A stretch of DNA of 57,085 nucleotides, taken from Spirochaetota bacterium. Its GTDB lineage: Bacteria > Spirochaetota > Spirochaetia > Treponematales > Rectinemataceae. This document shows positions 45,621-57,085 of this stretch, in pieces (the first letter of the stretch is position 1; every line of letters begins with the position of its first letter). The notes beneath the pieces are model-generated. The model searched no databases. It was not told where the DNA came from and worked only from the letters and a program-made list of their open reading frames with translations. The DNA is taken from assembly GCA_026398595.1 (NCBI GenBank), contig JAPLSO010000056.1, positions 1 through 57,085 on the forward strand, written 5' to 3'. The position numbers and the translations under genes are program-made.

Positions 45621-46199
45621 TCAATTTCGGCTTCCCAGCGCTTTTCGTGCGACCAGCCGTCCTCCATCCTCGTGAATCTCGAAACCGAATTTCTCATAGA
45701 GAGCCCTGTGGCCGTGGTAATTACCGGCATCGGTCCGCGATTCGCCGCTCGGATAGGCCTCCACGGCCTCGTATCCGGCGGCTTCGGCGTCGTCGAGGAC
45801 GTGGGACAGCAAGCCGGCCGCTGCACCTCTCCGTCGCCATCCCTTCTCGACAAGGAAACAGACGATGGCCAGTACCCTGCCTCTTTCAGCCTTGGAGTTT
45901 CCTAGGCGGGCAAAGGCGCTTCGGTCGTTGACATTGCACCAGGCGACGACCCTTCCGGTCTCGTCCAGACCCAGGTATCCGCTCATCGCGCCCTCCTGGA
46001 TCAGCCCAATCGCTCGGTTCCTGTTCGACTTTCTGGGCCCTGCGGCACCCTTCCCCGGCTCGGGTTTGTGGTAGAAGGTGCAGTAGCAATGTCTCCATTC
46101 CGGATTGTCGGCGAAAGCCCGATGGTCGAAGAAATCCAGCCACGCATCGAGGCCTTCAGCGTCGAGCCGGACGATTCTCAGCGGTGAGTTTCTTTCCAT
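45621..46199 (-). CDS. GNAT N-acetyltransferase
   Basis: 192 residues. The acceptor part (EWRHCYCTFYHKPEPGKG) resembles a subgroup of GNATs with an N-terminal aromatic/Cys block. The acetyl-CoA part is IVCFLVEKGWRRRGAAAGLLSHVLDDAEAAGYEAVEAYP (about 115-155), with the R-R-RG-A pyrophosphate loop, and LYEKFGFEIHEDG ends the fold. ATG 46199 has GGAGGT four bases upstream; the GTG three bases earlier is too close to it. It lies ten bases before the aldo/keto reductase gene. Confidence 0.87.
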   Translation of the reverse strand: MERNSPLRIVRLDAEGLDAWLDFFDHRAFADNPEWRHCYCTFYHKPEPGKGAAGPRKSNRNRAIGLIQEGAMSGYLGLDETGRVVAWCNVNDRSAFARLGNSKAERGRVLAIVCFLVEKGWRRRGAAAGLLSHVLDDAEAAGYEAVEAYPSGESRTDAGNYHGHRALYEKFGFEIHEDGGRLVARKALGSRN

Positions 46200-46242
46200 C
46201 ACTACCTCCAGGCAGCCCTGGCCGCCACCGCTCTCCGGTCTT

Positions 46243-46926
46243 TTACAGGAGGGCCCTTAGGCCGAAGAGATCGGCAATTTCGTAGGTCGGCACGATGCCC
46301 GGCGTCCGGGGGGAACCCTTCGGGTTCAGCCAGCAGGTATCAATGCCGAAAGCGGCACCACCGGCGATATCCGAATTCAGGGAGTCGCCGACGATGATCA
46401 TCCTGTCTTTGGCGTGATAGTCCACCAGGCCGCAGGCATATTCGAAGATGTCCGGGTTGGGCTTGCTATACCCAGCCTCCTCTGAAATCACGATGGCCTC
46501 GAAGTACTTCCGTATTGGCGAGGCATCGAAGCGCTGCTCCTGTACCTGCGCGATGCCGTTGGTCACGAGGGCGAGCCTGTATTTGCCGCTCAGGTATTCG
46601 CAGAGTTCCTCGGCACCCTCGAGGAGGAAGCCCCCCTTCGAGAGCCAGTCCAGATAGGCAAGCCCGAATTCGGCCGGATCGATGCCTGCGCCCATAGTCT
46701 CAAAGAGGAGCCTGAAGCGCTCAACCTTTAAGGCTGCTTGGTCCATCTCGCCCCGTTCGAATTTCCGCCAGCATTCCTTGTTGATCGCGTCATACTGGCG
46801 CAGCGCCGTCTCGTCCGCCGCCAGACCGAACTGGTTGAAGACCTCCGAAAGGGCAAAGGTCTCGGCTCGCGCGAAGTCGAAGAGGGTTTCATCGGCGTCC
46901 ATGAAGACGAGGCGATATTCTTTCAC
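46243..46926 (-). CDS. HAD phosphatase, YjjG-like 5'-nucleotidase
   Basis: 227 residues from the preferred GTG 46926, which has AGGA about five bases upstream; ATG 46959 would add eleven basic residues. HAD motif I is FMDADETLFDF (nucleophile Asp, acid Asp), motif II ALVTNG, motif III Lys in SEEAGYSKPNPDIFEYA, and motif IV IIVGDSLNSDI. The long helical cap (about 20-95) and overall length match YjjG/YfnB, which hydrolyses pyrimidine nucleotides, including noncanonical ones. It lies between the LacI regulator and the GNAT gene on the same strand. Confidence 0.9.
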   Translation of the reverse strand: MKEYRLVFMDADETLFDFARAETFALSEVFNQFGLAADETALRQYDAINKECWRKFERGEMDQAALKVERFRLLFETMGAGIDPAEFGLAYLDWLSKGGFLLEGAEELCEYLSGKYRLALVTNGIAQVQEQRFDASPIRKYFEAIVISEEAGYSKPNPDIFEYACGLVDYHAKDRMIIVGDSLNSDIAGGAAFGIDTCWLNPKGSPRTPGIVPTYEIADLFGLRALL

Positions 46927-46986
46927 GGTCCTGCGGGCCCTCCTGGGCCTATTCTGCATGCGACAATTCGAAAAACAAGACCACTA

Positions 46987-48015
46987 TCAGGAAGGCGGGG
47001 CGCTCGAATCTCGGACGACCAGCTTCGTCTCGAGATAGACGCGAGCCGGCTCGGGCCGTACACCCTTGACGAGGGAGATCAACATCTCCCCCGCCCTGCG
47101 GCCGTATTCCATGGCGTCGACGCTCACGGTCGTCAGGGGGGGATAGAGGAAGCGGGCGGCGGGGATGTCGTCCATGCCGACGACAGAGAGGTCGCCGGGT
47201 ACGGCGAATCCTCTTTCCCTCAGGGCGGCGAGAACGCCGATGGCAACCGTGTCGTTGCCAACGAATATAGCTGTGGGATTCTTGCATCGATCCAGGAGTT
47301 CCATGGCCGCGCGGTAGCCGCTTTCGTGGCTGAAGTCAGCCCAGACGACGAGGTCCTCGTCCAAAAGGATTGCTGCCTTTTCAAGCGCGGTCTTGTAGCC
47401 AAGATAGCGGCTCGCCGCAGTGAGGAACTTTGCCGGCCCGTAATTGACGCAGGCGATGCGCCTGTGTCCCAGTCCGATAAGGTATTCGACGGCCTTGCAG
47501 GCTGCTCCCCTGTTGCTGAAGCCTATGCCGCATGCCTTGTCGTGCTTCCAGCCCGGCCCGATGACGAGGGGAAATTCCGCGTCGATGAGGGCGTTGATCT
47601 GCCGTTCGTCCACTCGGGGGTTGAGGATGAATAGGCCGTCTATGGAATTGGCGCTCACCAGGTCGGCGTAGGCGTCCGGCCGTGTGGGGTCTTCGATGGC
47701 GTGGACGAGGAGGCCGAATCCGTTCTTGTGGCAGATCTCGTTGAGGCTCGACAGTATCTGGGGTATGAAGGCATCCACCCTAAGATGCTCGGCCGCGGGC
47801 AGAACGATAGCCAGCATGTGACTCTTCCCGCTCGCGAGGTGACGTCCGGCGGCGTTACGCACGTAGCCTAGCTCCCTGATCGTGCGGCTGACCCGCTCCC
47901 TCGTCTCTTCGGGTATGGCGACCTGGGTGTTCTTGTTCAGGACGAAAGAGACGGTCGTTATCGATACCCCGGCTTTTTGGGCTACATCTTTCATTATCAC
48001 TTTTGTCCCCGCCAT
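46987..48015 (-). CDS. LacI-family repressor of the beta-galactoside locus
   Basis: 342 residues. The DNA-binding head is MKDVAQKAGVSITTVSFVLNKN (about 8-29), with the hinge region RETRERVSRTIRELGYVRNAAGRHLASG. A periplasmic-binding-protein-like effector domain follows (SNSIDGLFI, PTAIFVGNDTVAIGVLAALRERG, SVVGMDD). It is encoded divergently from a sugar ABC importer and LacZ, and the gap contains two LacI-type palindromes overlapping the start of transcription. It therefore most likely represses the importer and beta-galactosidase until a galactoside binds. GGGAGG precedes the ATG. HAD, GNAT and AKR genes follow downstream. Confidence 0.92.
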   Translation of the reverse strand: MAGTKVIMKDVAQKAGVSITTVSFVLNKNTQVAIPEETRERVSRTIRELGYVRNAAGRHLASGKSHMLAIVLPAAEHLRVDAFIPQILSSLNEICHKNGFGLLVHAIEDPTRPDAYADLVSANSIDGLFILNPRVDERQINALIDAEFPLVIGPGWKHDKACGIGFSNRGAACKAVEYLIGLGHRRIACVNYGPAKFLTAASRYLGYKTALEKAAILLDEDLVVWADFSHESGYRAAMELLDRCKNPTAIFVGNDTVAIGVLAALRERGFAVPGDLSVVGMDDIPAARFLYPPLTTVSVDAMEYGRRAGEMLISLVKGVRPEPARVYLETKLVVRDSSAPPS

Positions 48016-48048
48016 GGTCTCGTCCTCCCTTGATCCGACTTTTATTGG

Positions 48049-48077
48049 TTGACAGACTTGGGAATCGATCCTACACT
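48049..48077 (+). promoter_or_regulatory. sigma-70 promoter of the sugar ABC/lacZ operon
   Basis: Consensus TTGACA (48049-48054), a 17-base spacer and TACACT (48072-48077). The expected start is near 48084, with about 54 bases of leader to ATG 48138, which has AAGGAGG in front. This is the best-formed protein-gene promoter in the window. Confidence 0.85.
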
Positions 48078-48088
48078 CTTATACGTCA

Positions 48089-48113
48089 TTTAAACGTTTT
48101 AGTAAAGCGTTTA
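48089..48113. promoter_or_regulatory. two tandem LacI-type operators
   Basis: TTTAAACGTTTTA (perfect core AAACGTTT, 48092-48099) and TAAAGCGTTTA (48103-48113, palindromic about a central C) lie next to each other just downstream of the promoter. LacI-family heads bind CG-centred palindromes of this kind. Bound repressor here would block RNA polymerase at or just after initiation. Confidence 0.7.
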
Positions 48114-48137
48114 TATGCCTAGTAAGGAGGCAATCCT

Positions 48138-49424
48138 ATGAAACGTGTTTCAATCGCGGTTCTAGTGGTACTGGCTCTGATCATAATCGCTCCAAGCCTG
48201 TCCGCCGCCGACGCCAAGACCGTGACCGTCTGGTGCTGGGATCCTAATTTCAATGGCTATTCGATGAGGCAAGCGGCTGCCGTCTACAACAAGGCCAACC
48301 CCAGCGTCACGATCGAGATCGTCGATGTTCCCGACAACATCGAAGGCAAGATCGAAGCTGGACTTCAGGCCGGCGGCGCAGGACTTCCCGACATCGCCCT
48401 CTTCCAGGACTATGTCATCGAGAAGTTCATCGCCAACTATCCCAAGGCCTTCATCGACCTTAAAGCCGCGGGCATCGATTACTCGAAGTTCGCCTCCTAC
48501 AAGGTCGGCCCGATGACCGAAGGGACAAAGGTCTACGGCCTGCCCTTCGACACCGGCTCGACTGGATTCTGGCTCCGCACCGACTACCTCAAGGATGCCG
48601 GCCTCAATCCCGATTCCTACCAGAAGAACCTGACTTGGGCCGACATCATCGCTCTTGGCGTCAAGGTCAAGGCCAAGACGAACAAGCCCCTCATCGCCTA
48701 TGACACCACGAGCTTCGACTTCCTCCGCATCATGGTGCAGTCCACAGGGACCCAGTTCTTCAACAAGGACGGCAGCCTCAATCTCCGCACACCGGCCATG
48801 GAGAAGTCCCTCGCTATCCTCAAGGAACTCAACGACAAAGGCCTGCTCTACAACGCCGAAGGCTGGAACAACTGGGTATCGGCATTCAACAACGGCAACA
48901 CAGCGGGCTTCTTGAACGCTCTTTGGATCATCGGCACCCTTAAGTCCCAGCCCACCAACTCAGGAAAGTGGATGGCCATACCCACGCCCAAACTTGAAGG
49001 GATCTCAGGCGCCCGCAACGCCTCCAACAACGGCGGCTCGAGCTGGTACGTCTTCTCGGCAGGCCCCAATAAAACCCTGGCCGTGGACTTCCTGAAGTCG
49101 GTCTGGGCGAGCAGCACTCCCGACGCCCTCGAGTTCTACAACACCATCCTCAAGGGAGCCGGTGCAATGGGCACCTACCTGCCCTCCAGGAAGGGATCCA
49201 ACTACACGGCGACCGACGTTTTCTTCTATAAGAACCAGGCCGTCTACAAAGACTTCTCCGCTTGGATGGAGAATGTTCCCACCCTCATGTACACTGCCAA
49301 TTACGTCACGATGCGCGACGCGGTCAAGAACGCCATCCTCCTGATGTTCAAGGGCGATCTCAAGACCGTCAGCGACACCATCGCCCACGCCGAGCAGGAA
49401 TTCAAGCAGGTCTCCGGCAAGTAA
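48138..49424 (+). CDS. sugar ABC transporter substrate-binding protein
   Basis: 428 residues of an extracellular family 1 (MalE-like) binding protein. The signal peptide is KRVSIAVLVVLALIIIAPSLSA (about 2-23), without a lipobox cysteine. The mature protein has KTVTVWCWDPNFNGYSMRQAA, GGAGLPDIALFQDYVIEKF, YGLPFDTGSTGFWLRTDYLKDAG and NNGGSSWYVFSAGPNK, which are usual lobe and hinge segments. Next to two permeases and LacZ it probably binds lactose or another galactoside. It is the first gene of the LacI-controlled operon, with a hairpin terminator after it that would make it the most abundant product. Confidence 0.93.
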   Translation: MKRVSIAVLVVLALIIIAPSLSAADAKTVTVWCWDPNFNGYSMRQAAAVYNKANPSVTIEIVDVPDNIEGKIEAGLQAGGAGLPDIALFQDYVIEKFIANYPKAFIDLKAAGIDYSKFASYKVGPMTEGTKVYGLPFDTGSTGFWLRTDYLKDAGLNPDSYQKNLTWADIIALGVKVKAKTNKPLIAYDTTSFDFLRIMVQSTGTQFFNKDGSLNLRTPAMEKSLAILKELNDKGLLYNAEGWNNWVSAFNNGNTAGFLNALWIIGTLKSQPTNSGKWMAIPTPKLEGISGARNASNNGGSSWYVFSAGPNKTLAVDFLKSVWASSTPDALEFYNTILKGAGAMGTYLPSRKGSNYTATDVFFYKNQAVYKDFSAWMENVPTLMYTANYVTMRDAVKNAILLMFKGDLKTVSDTIAHAEQEFKQVSGK

Positions 49425-49442
49425 GCCGCCGATCCCATTGCG

Positions 49443-49476
49443 ATCCGCCCCTGCTTAAGCGGGGCGGATTTTTTTT
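49443..49476 (+). terminator. hairpin after the binding-protein gene
   Basis: ATCCGCCCC (49443-49451) and GGGGCGGAT (49461-49469) form a 9-bp stem with an extra GC/GC pair in the loop, followed by eight T. It is a strong intrinsic terminator 18 bases after the stop. The permease genes lie beyond, so partial readthrough would give less permease than binding protein. Confidence 0.88.
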
Positions 49477-49511
49477 CAATAATTTTCGCCATGGGGCCGA
49501 GGAGGGATGGA

Positions 49512-50398
49512 GTGAATAAGAAAGGCGCCTATTATCGATACCTGAACAGGATAGGGTGGCTGATGATAGGGCCCGCCACCCTCCTCTATGCCCTCTTCAT
49601 GCTCTATCCCATTCTCTCCTCCCTTTACCTCGTGACCCGAAAATGGCAGGGCCTGCGGAACACCTTCTTCGGTTTCGGCAATTTTATCCGCATGTTCCAC
49701 GATAAGATATTCTGGGAGGCCCTGGGCCACAATTTCCTCTTCATGGGTATACAGATTCCCATCATGGTCATTCTCGCCCTGATGCTGGCCGTGATATTAC
49801 ATCAGGGAATCAGAAAGCTCCGCGGCATGTTCAGAGTCCTGATCTTCCTGCCCTGCGTCACCTCGCTCGTGGCCTATTCCGTCATCTTCAGGATGCTCCT
49901 CCAGACCAACGGCCTCCTCAACAACCTTCTTCTCAACATGCATCTGGTCACCGCACCGATAGGCTGGCTCAATGACCCCTTCTGGGCCAAGATAACCATC
50001 ATAATCGCCCTCACCTGGCGTTGGACGGGCTATAACATGGTCTTCTTCCTCGTCGGCCTCCAGAACATCGACAGCGAAATCTACGAGGCGGCCGAGGTGG
50101 ACGGGGCGAGCAAACGGCGGCAGTTCTTCAGCATCACGCTGCCCCTCCTCGTCCCTATTATCCTTTTCTCCATCGTCACCTCGACAAGCGGTACAATGCA
50201 GCTCTTCGACGAGCCCAACGCCCTCACCTGGGAGGGAGGGCCGGCCAATGGCACCATGACGGCAGCTCTCTACATCTTCCGACAGGCCTTCGTCCTCAAC
50301 TCCGACTTCGGCTACGCTACGGCCCTCTCCTACGTGGTCGTCCTCATTTCGGGCATCTTCGCCTATATCCAGGTGAAGCTGCTCGGAGGGAGGGAAAA

Positions 50399-50402
<4 letters not shown>
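49512..50402 (+). CDS. sugar ABC permease, MalF/UgpA type
   Basis: 296 residues, six helices. The EAA loop EIYEAAEVDGASKRRQFFSITLPLLVPI (about 192-219) contacts the ATPase. GTG 49512 is preferred because AGGAGG lies six bases upstream; ATG 49491 lacks one. It overlaps the second permease by four bases (ATGA 50399-50402). No ATP-binding subunit is encoded here, so a shared MsmK-like ATPase must come from elsewhere. Confidence 0.92.
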
Positions 50403-55759
<5,357 letters not shown>

Positions 55760-55763
<4 letters not shown>

Positions 55764-56185
55764 TTATCCTTTCCTTTAGCCGCCTTATTTTCCGCAGCAC
55801 TCCGCGCCGCGTATCTTCGCGACGTCTCTTCGACCCTAAACCTCACCATGCGTCCTATCAGCTCTACTGGGAGCGCTTCGTCCAGAGGGAATCGAACAGC
55901 CCCCTTCGAGGTCTTGTAGTGCTTCAATTCATCCCTGAAAGCGGCGATGGGACCCGATGTCGGATAGAAGCCTATATGCCGCGAAAATGTAGCGAAGTAA
56001 ACCAAGGTTTCAACGAGCCGAAAGGCGGGCATTCGGTAGGAAATGATCTCCTCAGCCCCCGGAGTTTCACGCGCGATGATCCGCCGCATGATCTCCAGCT
56101 TTTCCCGAACCGCGGACGGAAATCCTCTGATATATTCATCGATCGAGGAACAATCACCGCTCGATACTCTTTCTCCGATTCCCAT
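55760..56185 (-). CDS. DUF1801 protein, iron-chaperone-like fold
   Basis: 141 residues. IDEYIRGFPSAVREKLEIMRRIIARETPGAEEIISYRMPAFR (about 14-56), LVYFATFSRHIGFYPTSGPIAAFRDELKHYKTSKGAVRFPLDEALP (about 60-107) and IGRMVRFRVEET are the conserved DUF1801 (YdhG/Fra-like) blocks. The function is not established; frataxin-like and repair-related ideas exist for relatives. GGAT precedes ATG 56185, and a TAGAAT box lies 22 bases upstream, giving a short ordinary leader. It is co-translated with the MFS gene. Confidence 0.9.
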
Positions 56186-56215
56186 GGCATCCTGCCCTTT
56201 GGTCTAGATTCTAGC

Positions 56216-56519
56216 ATACCCGACGAGCCCCCGAATCCCCTCAACGCTTCGATTTCAGCAATGCCCAATTCCTGGAGGCTGTCGAAGATTCCTTGCGTCG
56301 TCTATATACCGATACCTCGACATTCTCCTTCTCCACTGACTTGACGTCATCCGGAAAGGCGAGGAAATAGCCGAAGCCTTCGCCTTCCTCAAAGCTTCCG
56401 GCAACGTGCACTATTTCGACCTCCCTAACCAGAACCACGGCATGATGGAATATCTTTAGCGCTTCCTGCCCGACCTCTTCGTCCTCAAGTAGCTCCAGAT
56501 GAACCCTCTCCACCACGTT
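56216..56519. other. decayed or chimeric coding remnant next to the IS
   Basis: About 300 bases between DUF1801 and the istA fragment. On the minus strand a 91-codon frame from ATG 56516 is open (acidic, Val/Glu-rich, HLELLEDEEVGQEALKIF). On the plus strand a frame interrupted by stops reads AEAFAFLKASGNVHYFDLP and NQNHGMMEYL, which looks more protein-like, perhaps a hydrolase C-terminus. I cannot decide which, if either, is real. The stretch probably contains the tail of a gene cut by the IS insertion or a deletion. Confidence 0.3.
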
Positions 56520-56764
56520 TTAACCAATATTGCCTATCTCTGAAAGACGCTCGAAGAGTATCTCACCTTTGTAGGACGGATTCTCCTCGAGGATCTGGCC
56601 GATCATAGGCTTGAAGGAATCTACCTTGCTTCCCATCACGGGATTTTTTTTAACCTGGGCATTTGCTTCAGGTAATACCTGACGGTCCGTTCGTGCCTGC
56701 CGATCGTTTCGGCGATCTTTTTCCGCGTTAACCCTTTGGCTAGCAGTAGTCGTGCTTCCAGCAT
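56520..56764 (-). pseudogene. IS21-family istA transposase, N-terminal fragment, frameshifted
   Basis: From ATG 56764 the frame gives 42 codons with an IstA-like helix-turn-helix (LLLAKGLTRKKIAETIGRHERTVRYYLKQMP) and stops at TGA 56636 just after a run of eight A. One base back at that run, the other frame continues as NPVMGSKVDSFKPMIGQILEENP and GEILFERLSEIGNIG, the typical IstA continuation, and ends at TAA 56520. The integrase core and istB are missing, so the element is deleted. The run of A is a common slippage site, so natural frameshifting, decay or a read error are all possible. Confidence 0.75.
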
Positions 56765-56969
56765 ACGACGCTCCTTGTCCAGGGGGGTTTCCTTGGGTAT
56801 CTGGCCTGCTTTATCACCACCACTCTACCCAAGGTTGAACCTCTTTTCTTTAGGACAAGAACCGGCAATTTCTCGTCGACTATGACATCATCGACGAAGG
56901 GATCGAAGACCATAAGTTGTCCGAGAACATCATGATCAAGATCCCAGTGACGAAATCAAGGATTCGTGT

Positions 56970-57030
56970 TGCCTCATTATAAAACACGACGAACGGACCG
57001 TGATGCCTCAAAAGTAAAACATGACGAAGG
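56970..57030. mobile_element. left-end repeats of the IS21-type element
   Basis: Two imperfect direct repeats, TGCCTCA...TAAAACACGACGAA (56970-56994) and TGCCTCA...TAAAACATGACGAA (57004-57028), lie about 34 bases apart upstream of the istA fragment. IS21 elements carry such multiple end repeats as transposase-binding sites. The true terminus should lie to the right of or near 57030, possibly beyond the window. Between them and istA (56765-56969) I see no gene. Confidence 0.6.
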
Positions 57031-57085
57031 TTTCAATTCTAGCCTCCTCTATTTTATCTATAGGGGGCTGCCAATGGAGCTTTCA

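Noticed and set aside
43247..45931. An 894-codon open frame on the plus strand
   Set aside because: It runs across the DMT, Ada-like and aldo/keto reductase genes in other frames, has no domain and an Arg/Pro/Ser-rich composition typical of an antisense or off-frame shadow in high-G+C DNA.

Overview
The window is a gene-dense bacterial chromosome segment of high G+C with about fifty protein genes and one tRNA gene. Nothing in it is plasmid-, phage- or CRISPR-like. The gene set suggests a free-living or gut-type, carbohydrate-using Gram-negative-like bacterium, most likely a spirochaete (Spirochaetia). It includes a eukaryotic/archaeal-type ProRS, an MGDG-synthase-type glycosyltransferase, a short acyl-ACP thioesterase, a split ThrE exporter, several membrane diguanylate cyclases and a beta-barrel protein. 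That placement is inference: there is no rRNA or other decisive marker.

Layout. 1-0.6 kb: 3' end of an IS3-type transposase and a decayed stretch. 0.6-2.3 kb: ettA. 2.4-5.1 kb: an AT-richer two-gene c-di-GMP cassette (conserved sensory-type protein plus PAS-GGDEF-EAL). 5.4-9.7 kb: exported MsrA, then a TPR protein-nagA-nagB operon. 9.9-13.1 kb: YkgJ-like protein, deoxynucleoside kinase, Tpx, GT28 glycosyltransferase. 13.1-17.7 kb: YbaK deacylase, acyl-ACP thioesterase, an enlarged GlmS-like protein and GalU. 17.7-24.7 kb: diguanylate cyclase, cupin, MFS, tRNA-Val(CAC), polyprenol-kinase-like protein, an unknown multi-TM protein and ProS. 24.7-28 kb: an envelope-stress type set (Spy/CnrX-like sensor, ECF sigma, probable anti-sigma) followed by a broken 7TM-PAS-GGDEF gene. 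28-33.9 kb: two-part ThrE, M16 peptidase and a beta-barrel gene with an amber codon. 33.9-43.5 kb: SDR, M55 peptidase, methyltransferase, GNAT, PH protein, Uup, SrkA, MATE, and a DMT-ACT-2H phosphoesterase operon whose last gene is broken. 43.6-48 kb: Ada-type repair protein, aldo/keto reductase, GNAT, HAD phosphatase, LacI regulator. 48-54.5 kb: a LacI-controlled sugar ABC importer plus GH2 beta-galactosidase. 54.5-56.2 kb: MFS and DUF1801. 56.2 kb to the end: decayed DNA and the left end of an IS21-type element with a frameshifted istA.

How the genes work together. The beta-galactoside locus (binding protein, two permeases, LacZ, divergent LacI with tandem operators) and nagA/nagB feed sugars into glycolysis. 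The GlmS-like protein, GalU and the GT28 enzyme belong to envelope sugar and glycolipid supply. ProS has no room for an editing insertion, and a free-standing YbaK lies 10 kb away.

Two global features stand out. First, many promoters place a TANNNT -10 box only 6-9 bases before the start codon with no Shine-Dalgarno, which predicts leaderless mRNAs. Second, convergent genes overlap tail to tail, twice sharing the same CTAG for both stop codons. Four genes carry simple point lesions (in-frame stop or one-base shift), so either recent decay or sequence error is present. I found no convincing new multi-gene system. The best leads are the tRNA embedded in a terminator-like hairpin, the enlarged GlmS-like enzyme, the sensor-sigma-anti-sigma-cyclase set and the leaderless promoter pattern.
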